Shown here: positions 1 to 7,289 of the stretch, piece by piece
How positions within the stretch are numbered: position 1 is the first letter of the stretch
Layout: every line of letters begins with the position of its first letter
NCBI GenBank assembly: GCA_038206985.1
Contig: JBBRAH010000009.1
Location: 1 to 64,000, forward strand
Reading direction: 5' to 3'
From: CAXMST01 sp038206985
Lineage (GTDB): Bacteria > Actinomycetota > Thermoleophilia > Solirubrobacterales > 70-9
Length of the DNA stretch: 64,000 bases
The notes under the pieces: generated by a model
Told to the model about the DNA's origin: nothing
What the model saw: the letters and a program-made list of their open reading frames with translations, nothing else
Database searches by the model: none
Position numbers and translations under genes: made by a program

Positions 1-1
1 C

Positions 2-1312
2 CTCGTTGAAACCGGCGATAGCCCGATACTCAATTCACGGTTGAAAGTTCAAGGACTGCGGAGCGATGGGACGGAGATACCCGTCGAGCTGACGGTCACC
101 CAGCTTGAAGAGGCTCCCCCGGTCTTCATGGCAGTCATCCGCGATCTCTCACGGGAGAAGCGTCATCATCGGCAGTTGGAGGAGCTTTCGAGGGAGAACG
201 CGCAGATCCTGACCTCCGCAGGAGATGGAATCGTCCGCTACGACCTCGAGGGGACTATCACGTACGCAAATCCGGCTGCGGCTGAATTGGTGAGGTGTTC
301 CGTCGCCGATCTGATCGGCAGGCCGCTGCACGCGACGCTCCACCATTCCCACGCCGACGGACGACACTATCCAGCAAGAGAGTGCCCGGCGGTGCACGCG
401 TTGCACGGCGAGGTTTGCCATGTGACAAGCGAGGTCTTCTGGCGAGCGGACGGGACGTGTTTTCCGGTCGACTACACCGGGGCGCCGATCCGAGAGGATG
501 GAGAGATCGTCGGGGGGGTCTGCGTTTTCGCAGATATCACCGAGCAGCGGGCCCGGGAGGATCATCTGAGGGAGCGGGCGAATTGGTCAGCGCGCATCCA
601 CCGAGGGCTCCGCGACGAACTTTTTGTCATGCACGCACAGCCGATCGTGGACATCGGTACGCGGAAGCCGCTGATGCACGAGCTCCTTATCCGCATGCAT
701 GCCGAGGAGGGCGGCTTCTTGGGCCCAGGGGGGTTCTTGCCTCAGGCGGCTCAGTTCGACCTCATGGGCGACATCGATCGATGGGTGGTGGCCGAAGCAG
801 TTCGGATCGCTCGCGACAGGGCGGTGACCGTAAATATCTCCGCGCAGAGCGTTGCCGACATCTTCTTCACGAGCTGGGTTCAACGGACGATCGAGGAGGC
901 CGGGGCACCGCCGGAGAATCTGCTCTTCGAGATCACAGAGACGGCGGCGCTTGAAGACTTCGACCTCGCGCGTCAACTGGTCTCGGGTCTCACCGAAATG
1001 GGGTGCGGGTTCGCGCTCGACGATTTTGGGACCGGATTTGGCAGCTTCACTGATCTCAAGCATCTGCCAATTACCCACCTGAAGATCGATATCTCGTTCG
1101 TTCGCGATCTGTCTCGCAATGACAACGATCGACGCATTGTGGCGTCGATCGTCAGCCTCGCCAAGAGCTTCGGGATGAGGACGATTGCGGAAGGCGTGGA
1201 GGAGGAGGCCTCGCTGGAGCTGCTCTCTGAGCTAGGCGTCGACTATGGGCAGGGCTATTTCATCGGGGGGCCCGTTCCGCTCGATGAACCGAACGAGCCC
1301 CACGCCAGTTAG
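2..1312 (+). CDS. PAS-PAS-EAL cyclic-di-GMP phosphodiesterase (5' end outside window)
   Basis: The reading frame is open to the left edge, so the true start lies upstream. Counting from the TTG at 41 as residue 1, residues 1-45 are the end of one PAS domain (SDGTEIPVEL), about 50-170 a second PAS domain, and 190-415 an EAL domain. The EAL metal and substrate residues look intact: HELL (E214), VNIS (N265), EITE (E297/E300), LDDFGTG (D327/D328), LKID (K348), AEGVE (E384) and YGQGY (Q404). An active enzyme would hydrolyse c-di-GMP to pGpG in response to the PAS signal. No GGDEF domain is visible in this part. The gene stands alone, followed by a secreted-protein gene on the same strand. Confidence 0.93.
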   Translation, partial: LVETGDSPILNSRLKVQGLRSDGTEIPVELTVTQLEEAPPVFMAVIRDLSREKRHHRQLEELSRENAQILTSAGDGIVRYDLEGTITYANPAAAELVRCSVADLIGRPLHATLHHSHADGRHYPARECPAVHALHGEVCHVTSEVFWRADGTCFPVDYTGAPIREDGEIVGGVCVFADITEQRAREDHLRERANWSARIHRGLRDELFVMHAQPIVDIGTRKPLMHELLIRMHAEEGGFLGPGGFLPQAAQFDLMGDIDRWVVAEAVRIARDRAVTVNISAQSVADIFFTSWVQRTIEEAGAPPENLLFEITETAALEDFDLARQLVSGLTEMGCGFALDDFGTGFGSFTDLKHLPITHLKIDISFVRDLSRNDNDRRIVASIVSLAKSFGMRTIAEGVEEEASLELLSELGVDYGQGYFIGGPVPLDEPNEPHAS

Positions 1313-1475
1313 CTGCCTCGGCGGCCCCAGGAGATCAGCTGACCGCGATTGCCCCGCGCATCGGAGTAGGCGAGAGTCTGGTTGCGTCCGCGGGCCTTCC
1401 CTGAGTAAAGAGCACAATCGGCTAGGGTCGCGCGGCAAGCTCATGCTCGGGTCGGCTTCTGTCGATGCGGGGTTC

Positions 1476-2738
1476 ATGAAAGCGAGATCATCACTCATAG
1501 TTCGGCGAGCCTTGCCCGGAGCGGTCTTCGCAGCCGCCTTGGCGCTGCTCGCCGGCGCCCCGGCGGCCGGCGCCGCTAAGCGGCAGGTGGTGACCGTCAA
1601 GACCGCCACGGTTGCGGCCGCCGGCAACCCATCGGTCGGGGTCGTCCCGTTCACCGACGCGATCTACCAGTCCTGCGCCGACGCCCCCGACGTCGACCCC
1701 CCCTGCCAGAAGGTCGGCGGCGTCGGCTACCGGTACGGCATCGGCAAGCTCGAGGTGACGGTCTCGCAGTGGGTCAAGTTCCTCAACACCGCCGATCCGA
1801 AGGGCACCGACCGCCACGACCTCTACGACGCGACCCAGAGCTCCGACGCCTGGCCGAAGTACGGTCAGATCAACGAGAGCGCGGGGGCCCGGCCCGGCAG
1901 GCACTACTCGGTGGCGTTCCCGGAATGGAAGAACAAGCCCTACGGCTTCGCCGACTTCCCGCGGGCGGCACGGTTCGTCAACTCGCTCTTCAACGGCAAG
2001 CTCCTCGACAAGCGCGGCTCGAGCCGGGGCGGCTTCCGCTACGTCACCTACCGGGTCCGGCTCTCGCCTGAGTCCGACCGCGGCATGTACAACCTGCGCC
2101 GCCACCGGCGCACGGGCGCAACCCGCAGCCGAGCGCGCGGTTTCGTCGTCCCGAGCCAGAACGAATGGATCAAGGCCGCCTACTACGACCCCTCCGGCGG
2201 CGGCACCCACTCGTACTGGAAGTACCCGACCAACGCCGGCGTCTTCGGCGACGACTACGCGACCGCGCCGGCCTCGACGATGCTCGACCCGACGACCGGC
2301 GACGTGACCAACTCGGCGACCCAGCCGCTGGCCACCTACAAGTCCTCGTCGCCGGCGCCGAGCTGGTGCCCGGCCGCGTTCGACTCCGACACCTGCTCGA
2401 GCGTCAACCCGTTCGGCCTCCCGCCGCAGGCCTACGCCGCCGCCTACCAAGGCAGCCTCGGCACCGTCGCTCAGGCGAAGACGACCTCGCCCTGGGGAAC
2501 CCTCGACCAGGGCGGCAACGCCGTCGAGTGGACCGACACGATCACTCCGCCGCCCGCCGGTACCAGCGGCCCGCGGGTCTGGCGGCGCCTGCACGGCGGC
2601 GTGCCCAACGCCCCCGCATACCAGCTCTGGCTCACCGCGGTCGGTCTGCAGCCCGAGAACAACCGCTTCTACGAGCTCGTCTACCCGTGGCTCGGCTTCC
2701 GGATCGGGGTCGTCGGCAACCTCAAGATCGGCGGCTGA
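1476..2738 (+). CDS. Secreted formylglycine-generating-enzyme-fold (SUMF1-like) protein
   Basis: About 420 residues. I start at the ATG at 1476 because a clear signal peptide follows it: basic MKARSSLIVRR, a hydrophobic stretch and AGA-A near residue 33. The open frame upstream has no signal-like N-terminus. The mature part has FGE-sulfatase fold signatures: KLEVTVSQWVKFLN near the N-terminus, GGNAVEWTD in the GGNVWEW position, and RVWRRLHGG...LGFRI at the C-terminus. It resembles the exported SUMF1 subtype with the HDLYDATQ insert. The cysteine pair of true formylglycine-generating enzymes is not seen in the C-terminal core, so sulfatase activation is unlikely. A binding or structural role outside the membrane is my guess. 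Confidence 0.8.
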   Translation: MKARSSLIVRRALPGAVFAAALALLAGAPAAGAAKRQVVTVKTATVAAAGNPSVGVVPFTDAIYQSCADAPDVDPPCQKVGGVGYRYGIGKLEVTVSQWVKFLNTADPKGTDRHDLYDATQSSDAWPKYGQINESAGARPGRHYSVAFPEWKNKPYGFADFPRAARFVNSLFNGKLLDKRGSSRGGFRYVTYRVRLSPESDRGMYNLRRHRRTGATRSRARGFVVPSQNEWIKAAYYDPSGGGTHSYWKYPTNAGVFGDDYATAPASTMLDPTTGDVTNSATQPLATYKSSSPAPSWCPAAFDSDTCSSVNPFGLPPQAYAAAYQGSLGTVAQAKTTSPWGTLDQGGNAVEWTDTITPPPAGTSGPRVWRRLHGGVPNAPAYQLWLTAVGLQPENNRFYELVYPWLGFRIGVVGNLKIGG

Positions 2739-2771
2739 ACCGGGGCCTCCAGCCGAGCGACCGGTTCAGCC
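2733..2771 (+). terminator. Hairpin at the end of the SUMF1-like gene
   Basis: A perfect 11-bp inverted repeat (2733-2743 with 2761-2771, GGCTGAACCGG/CCGGTTCAGCC) with a 17-nt loop spans the TGA stop codon. There is no U-tract, as is usual for GC-rich actinobacteria. The remaining sequence to 3003 shows no gene I can support. Confidence 0.5.
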
Positions 2772-3003
2772 CGTCCACCCTCCCCCGGCGCCCGAGTAGC
2801 CGAGCGAAGCCGGCGCGTCGAGCTGCTCGCCGGTCTCGGCTGGATCAGTCTGCCCTCGTCGACCAGGCGCTTGATCGTGTCGGTGATCTCGATGTGGGTG
2901 ATGGGCGCAGGCGGGTACCCGCGCCACCCGAGAGGATCAGGCCGTTGCGGTTCTCCATACGGCGGCGAAGGCTGGCGAGCGCCGCATCTGACCGACCGCG
3001 GGC

Positions 3004-3560
3004 TCAGGCGTCGAGGGCCACGGCGACCGTGCAGTTGCCTGTGGTACCGATCAACTCGGTGATCAGGGCGAGCTGAGCGTTGAGGGTCTTGCCGGTGGGG
3101 GTCGTGGCCACGATGCTCACCGTTCGCGAGATCTTCAACTCGTTGCCCCCGGAAATGGAGTTCGTGCGGACGAGCTCCTTGGAATCGGAGGCGTCGACGT
3201 CGGCATCGCTCGGCTGACTCTCTGTGAACGCATCCGTCAATCCATCGGTAGCGATCGCGCTGTTGTCCTCCGGCGGACTGAGCTCGACGAAGTTGGTGAC
3301 GGCGCCGCCCCCTCCCGCGGTCTCGCAGCTGAGTGTCAGATCGAAGCCGGCCACGCTGCAGACCGGGTTATCGAGCGTCTGGCCTCCCTCGGGCGCAACC
3401 ACGGTTGTCCGCTTGCGGCACGGCACGACTCCGTCTTCCCGGCTTCCCGATCGTACTCCTCGATCGACTGCAAATCCAGCACTCTGGCGGCCAAGTTCGT
3501 GCCGCCGAGCTTGCGGTGGTCCCAGGTCGTCGAATCCAGATTTCTGTCGCGCGCCAACAA
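3004..3560 (-). pseudogene. Frame-broken hypothetical gene (5-bp tandem duplication)
   Basis: Two minus-strand frames each look coding for part of this stretch. The upstream frame, from a TTG at 3560, gives RNLDSTTWDHRKLGGTNLAA and continues to EAGKTESC. The downstream frame gives RKRTTVVAPEGGQTLDNPVC and ends TVAVALDA at 3004. They join exactly if one copy of a tandem pentamer, GGCAC GGCAC at 3417-3426 on the plus strand, is removed, giving GKTESCRKRTTVV. The simplest reading is a replication-slippage frameshift or an assembly error. The C-terminal part has three Cys, suggesting an exported protein. I recognise no family. No ATG or GTG start is present in the upstream frame back to its stop at 3663, so the N-terminus may also be degraded. 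Confidence 0.55.
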
Positions 3561-3685
3561 ACTTCGGCGCCGCGGGCCCGCCCGCCCGTCGGTGCCCCGC
3601 CTCCGGCAAGTCGCGGATCCGCCACATCGCGTTCGCCGCCCCGCCGATCTACAGTCGTCATGTCAAGGCGCCAAAGGAGCAGTAC

Positions 3686-3959
3686 ATGGCGGCCTCACAG
3701 GCGGCGGGCGAGGGCAGTGGCGGCTACTTCGAGCCCACTGCGGTGAAGCTCGAGCCCCACGCCTTGCTGAAGCTCAGTGCGCTGCATCAGCAGCGCGGCC
3801 GGATTCGCGCCTGCGTCCGCCTGCGATCCCCCCCATCCGCGGCGCCTCGTGCGCGGCCGGTACAAGCTACGGGGGCGGGCGCGGGACCAGTACGGACATG
3901 CGTCAGCGCCAACCGCCGCGTTCAGCTTCGCTCTCAACGCCGAGGCGGCTCAGGACTGA
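3686..3959 (+). pseudogene. Small hypothetical gene with probable frameshift at a C7 run
   Basis: The ATG at 3686 has a strong Shine-Dalgarno (AAAGGAG, 8 nt upstream) and opens a GC3-rich frame (MAASQAAGEGSGGYFEP...). That frame has no stop until 4177, deep in the antisense of the next gene. After seven C at 3828-3834 the neighbouring frame reads RRLVRGRYKLRGRARDQYGH and stops at 3959. With six C the product would be a continuous protein of about 90 residues ending ALNAEAAQD. The C-terminal half resembles a fibronectin-like or secreted beta-domain end, but no signal peptide is seen. It converges on, and overlaps by 10 bp, the acetolactate decarboxylase gene. Confidence 0.4.
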
Positions 3960-4747
3960 CCGCCCGGCTCCCGCTCCAGCGTCGTCACCGCGGCCTGGTC
4001 GACCTTGCCGCCGATCGCCACTCCCGGTGGGGTCTCGACGTAGAGGTCGGAGAGGTCGTCGACTGCAATCTTGGCCGGATCGGGGCCCAGGCGGCAGTCG
4101 AGGACGTGGCCGCCTTGGGTGCGGTCGTTGTTGATGTAGTGGAGGTGGTAGCCGGCTATGCCTATGCCCAGGCCTAGATCCGGGAAGCGGAAGCCGAGCA
4201 GGGTGCCGGCGGTGTCGTCGAAGTCAAAGATCGATTGGGTGGCCAGCACTTCGGCAAGCGGGCGGTAGGGCTTGTCCTGTTTGGGGACGGAGCGGCAGTG
4301 GACGCGGGCGAAGCTGCCGTCGATGCGGATTGCGTGGACGATGCCCGGGTCGCCGACTCGCTCGTCGATGGCGGTGCAGATCTGGTCGAAGTCCAGGCCG
4401 CTCCCCTCCTCCCCGCCGCCGAGCTCAAAGCGCTGATTCGGCTCGAACTCCGTCAGGACCGCGAACGGTGTCTTCGCACCCGGGTCGATCTCAGTGATCC
4501 GGCCTTCGACGTCGGCGTGGAAGAAGAGGCCATCGGTCGCGATCATCTCGCCGTCGCAGCCGTTGAGAGTGCCGATCCCGAAGTCACCGTGGTGGGCGAG
4601 CTCGGCGAAGCTGACGTCGCCCTCGTAGGCGCCGTCGAGAAGGGCTGCGACGGTCGAGGTCTGGAAGGCGGCGTGCGCGGCTCCGAGGTCGTCGCCGAGC
4701 GCGCCGGTGCTGAGGTGGAGGGCGCCGATCAGGCGCTCGTCGGTCAC
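3950..4747 (-). CDS. budA: Alpha-acetolactate decarboxylase
   Basis: 265 residues, the usual family length. The enzyme converts 2-acetolactate to acetoin in the cytosol, either towards 2,3-butanediol or to drain acetolactate from the branched-chain amino acid pathway. Family features visible are GTLNGCDGEMIATDGLFFHA near residues 58-77 and the zinc site GYHLHYINNDRTQGGHVLDC near 195-214 (two His of HLH plus the later His). Its ATG overlaps the stop of the upstream CFA-synthase-like gene (ATGA), so the two are translationally coupled. No acetolactate synthase or butanediol dehydrogenase gene lies nearby. An AcuC-like deacetylase gene about 7 kb away is a possible but unproven acetoin link. Confidence 0.9.
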   Translation of the reverse strand: MTDERLIGALHLSTGALGDDLGAAHAAFQTSTVAALLDGAYEGDVSFAELAHHGDFGIGTLNGCDGEMIATDGLFFHADVEGRITEIDPGAKTPFAVLTEFEPNQRFELGGGEEGSGLDFDQICTAIDERVGDPGIVHAIRIDGSFARVHCRSVPKQDKPYRPLAEVLATQSIFDFDDTAGTLLGFRFPDLGLGIGIAGYHLHYINNDRTQGGHVLDCRLGPDPAKIAVDDLSDLYVETPPGVAIGGKVDQAAVTTLEREPGGQS

Positions 4748-5970
4748 AGCGTCTTGTGGGTGCAGAGCACCTGATAGATCGAGGTAAAGCCGATGTCGAA
4801 GCCGTTGCGGGCGGCGCGGAGGTAGAGCCGCCAGACGCGGAGGCGCTCGGGGCCGGCGAGTTCGAGGGCGCGCTCGTGGCTCTCGTCGAGGCGCCGAGCC
4901 CAGTGGCGCAGGGTCTCGGAGTAGTCGGCGCCGAACTCCTCGACGTGGCGGGTGCGCAGGCCGGCCCGCTCCAGGGCCAGGAGCACGCGTGAGAGGTGGA
5001 CCGGATCGGCATCCGGGAAGACGTAGCGCTCCGAAAACGGCCCGGCCTCGGGATCGGTATGACGCTGGCGGGTGATCCCGTGGTTGAGCAGCCGTCCCTC
5101 AGCGGCGAGCAGTCCGGCGATGCGCTCTGCGTAAAGGTCGATGTTCTCGTCGCCGACGTGCTCGACCATGCCGATCGAGGCGATCGCGTCGAACTCACCG
5201 TCGAGGTCGCGGTAGTCGCGGACCTCGATCCGGACACGGTCGGCGTGACCGGCCGCCGCCACACGCTCCCGGGCGCGCTGGGCCTGGGGCTCCGAGAGGG
5301 TGACGCCGAGGACTTCCTTCGCGCCCCGGTTCGCCGCCTCGATCGAGAAGCTTCCCCAGCCACAGCCGATGTCGAGGACGCGGTCGCCGGGCTCGATCGC
5401 GAGCTTGTCGGCCGTCAGCTCCAGCTTCGCGCGCTGGGCGGCCTCCAACGCCGCATCGCCCTCGTCGCCGGAGGTGCCGGCCGTCGAGAAGAAGGCGCAG
5501 CTGTAGGTCATCGAACTATCGAGGAAGAGCTCGAAGAACTCATTGGAGACGTCGTAGTGGTGACGGACCGCCCGGGCGTCGCGCTCGCGGCTGTGGCGCG
5601 CGCCCTGCGGGACCAGCTCCGACTGCGGGCGGGACGGCGGCCGGATCAGCCCCGTCGCGCGGACCGCGGCGAGCGCCAGACGCAGCTGGCGGCCACGGTC
5701 GAGCGGCGGCGGCTTCCAGGAGTCTAGGAGGGCGATTACGGCGTCGATGTCGTCGACCTCCAGCTCACCCGAGACGTAGGCGCGACCGATGCCGAGCTGC
5801 CCCGGCGCCCGCAGGGCGTGGGCGACGGCCGCAGGCGAGCGCACCGTGAACGTCGGCCCGCCGTCCTCGGTCGCCGTCAAGCAGCTGCCGTCCCAGAATA
5901 CGACCTCGAAGGGTCGCTGCGGAAAGGTGCCTTCGATCTCCCGGATCAGCGGTCTCGGTGTGGCGAGCAC
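4744..5970 (-). CDS. Cyclopropane-fatty-acyl-phospholipid synthase family methyltransferase
   Basis: About 408 residues from the GTG at 5970. An ATG at 6015 is in frame, but the codons between have low GC3, so I prefer the GTG. An N-terminal acyl-binding-like region (EVVFWDG...VRSPAAVAHAL) precedes the SAM-dependent methyltransferase domain, with VLDIGCGWGSFSIEA near residue 200, SIGMVEHVGD and NHGITRQ, all typical of CFA synthases. The reaction adds a methylene or methyl group from SAM to unsaturated acyl chains of membrane lipids. Cyclopropanation and branched-methyl variants of the family cannot be separated here. It is the first gene of a two-gene unit with acetolactate decarboxylase and diverges from the gene at 6095. 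Confidence 0.88.
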   Translation of the reverse strand: MLATPRPLIREIEGTFPQRPFEVVFWDGSCLTATEDGGPTFTVRSPAAVAHALRAPGQLGIGRAYVSGELEVDDIDAVIALLDSWKPPPLDRGRQLRLALAAVRATGLIRPPSRPQSELVPQGARHSRERDARAVRHHYDVSNEFFELFLDSSMTYSCAFFSTAGTSGDEGDAALEAAQRAKLELTADKLAIEPGDRVLDIGCGWGSFSIEAANRGAKEVLGVTLSEPQAQRARERVAAAGHADRVRIEVRDYRDLDGEFDAIASIGMVEHVGDENIDLYAERIAGLLAAEGRLLNHGITRQRHTDPEAGPFSERYVFPDADPVHLSRVLLALERAGLRTRHVEEFGADYSETLRHWARRLDESHERALELAGPERLRVWRLYLRAARNGFDIGFTSIYQVLCTHKTL

Positions 5971-6055
5971 TCCTCGAGCGTATCCAGGGAAGGACTGATG
6001 GCGCGTTTGGGGCATCCAGACCGATAGCCGCTCTGAGCTGAGGCAGCAAGTCGAG

Positions 6056-6072
6056 GGGGGAGCACCTCCCCC
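6056..6072. promoter_or_regulatory. Inverted repeat in a divergent promoter region
   Basis: A 7-bp perfect inverted repeat, GGGGGAG-CAC-CTCCCCC, lies between the divergent CFA-synthase-like and AlaDH/PNT-family genes. It is just upstream of a possible -10 (TACCTT, 6078-6083) for the rightward gene. It could be an operator or a small hairpin; nothing identifies the binding protein. Confidence 0.3.
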
Positions 6073-6094
6073 GCTGCTACCTTGGCCCCGAGCC

Positions 6095-7237
6095 ATGGCA
6101 TACCTCTCCCTCGGAGTCTTCGCGGGCTCTCGCAAACCCGACGAACGACGACTTCCGCTGCATCCCCGGCACATCGCGGGGATCGAGTTCGACCTCCGCC
6201 AGCGGATCTTCCTCGAGCACGGCTACGGTACGGAGTTCGGGTTCACAGATGCGGAGCTCGCTCCCCTGGTCGGCGGGATGCACAGCCGTGAGGAGCTGAT
6301 CGCGGAGTGCGAGGTGCTGCTGCTACCCAAGCCGCAAGCTGCCGATGCGGCCGAGATGCGCGAGGGACAGATCCTCTGGGGCTGGCCGCACTGCGTCCAG
6401 GACGAGGCGATCACCCAGACGGCGATCGACAACCGGCTGACGCTGATCGCCTGGGAGGCGATGAACTTCTGGGCCGGCGACGGCTCCTTCGACCTGCACG
6501 TCTTTCACAAGAACAACGAGCTGGCCGGGTACTCCTCGGTGCTGCAGGCGATGGAGCTGCTCGGCATCACCGGCCAGTACGGGCGGCGGCTGCGGGCCGT
6601 CGTCGTCGGCTTCGGAGCCACCGGACGAGGAGCCGTCACGGCGCTTACGGCCCAGGGCATCCAGGAGGTCGCGGTGCTGACCCAGCGCCGCGTCGCGGCC
6701 GTCGCCTCGCCGATCCACTCGGTCCGGCTGATCACCTTCGAGCAGGACCCCGACAATCCCGGTGAGATGCTCGAGCTGGACGGGCGCAACGAGTCGGTGG
6801 CGGAGTTCCTGGCCGATCACGACATCGTCGTCAACTGCGTCTTCCAGGACACGGATGCGCCACTGATGCTGGTCACGAACGAGGAGCTGCCCCTGTTCCG
6901 CAACGGCACCCTGTTCGTCGATGTCTCCTGCGACGAGGGCATGGGCTTCGAGTGGACCCGGCCGGTCTCGTTCGAGGATCCGATCTTCGCGGTCGGCGAG
7001 AGCCACAGCAACTACGCGGTCGATCACAGCCCCTCCTACCTGTGGGACTCGGCGACCTGGGAGATCAGCCTGGCGCTGCAACCACACCTGCGCACGGTGA
7101 TGTCGGGACCGGAGGCCTGGGATACCGAGGAGACGATCCGCCGGGCGATCGAGATCCGCGACGGGGTGATTCAGAACCCGAAGATCCTCTCCTTCCAGGG
7201 TCGCTCAGCGGAGTTCCCACACGCCCGGGTCCGCTAG
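6095..7237 (+). CDS. Alanine dehydrogenase/PNT-family enzyme, probable N5-(carboxyethyl)ornithine synthase type
   Basis: 380 residues. The N-terminus has the AlaDH/PNT entry motif (GVFAGSRKPDERRLPLHP) and a nucleotide-binding Rossmann segment VVVGFGATGRGAV near residues 168-180. The C-terminal part (DVSCDEGMGFEWTRPVSFED, then AVDHSPSYLWDSATWE) is closer to what I recall of N5-(carboxyethyl)ornithine synthase, which condenses pyruvate with the ornithine side-chain amine, than to classical alanine dehydrogenase. The substrate cannot be fixed from sequence alone; a related opine-type reductive condensation or alanine dehydrogenase activity remains possible. The ATG at 6095 lies only 11 nt after TACCTT, so the mRNA leader is probably very short. 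Confidence 0.7.
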   Translation: MAYLSLGVFAGSRKPDERRLPLHPRHIAGIEFDLRQRIFLEHGYGTEFGFTDAELAPLVGGMHSREELIAECEVLLLPKPQAADAAEMREGQILWGWPHCVQDEAITQTAIDNRLTLIAWEAMNFWAGDGSFDLHVFHKNNELAGYSSVLQAMELLGITGQYGRRLRAVVVGFGATGRGAVTALTAQGIQEVAVLTQRRVAAVASPIHSVRLITFEQDPDNPGEMLELDGRNESVAEFLADHDIVVNCVFQDTDAPLMLVTNEELPLFRNGTLFVDVSCDEGMGFEWTRPVSFEDPIFAVGESHSNYAVDHSPSYLWDSATWEISLALQPHLRTVMSGPEAWDTEETIRRAIEIRDGVIQNPKILSFQGRSAEFPHARVR

Positions 7238-7270
7238 CGCGAGTTCCTCCAGTGGACGCGCTCTTCGACC

Positions 7271-7289
7271 GCGACGCGACTAGCGTCGC
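7271..7289 (+). terminator. Possible terminator between convergent genes
   Basis: A 7-bp perfect stem (GCGACGC/GCGTCGC) with a GACTA loop lies 34 nt after the stop of the AlaDH/PNT-family gene. The stop codon of the convergent DUF6351-like gene (7280-7282) sits in the loop. No U-tract follows. Confidence 0.35.

Noticed and set aside
1491..2594. Long minus-strand open frame opposite the SUMF1-like gene
   Set aside because: Composition is Arg/Gly/Val-rich as expected of an antisense shadow in GC-rich DNA; the plus strand has a signal peptide and family motifs.
6015..6015. ATG at 6015 as the start of the CFA-synthase-like gene
   Set aside because: Codons from 6015 to 5970 have low GC3 and no ribosome site; GTG 5970 begins the family-like sequence. 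Not fully excluded.
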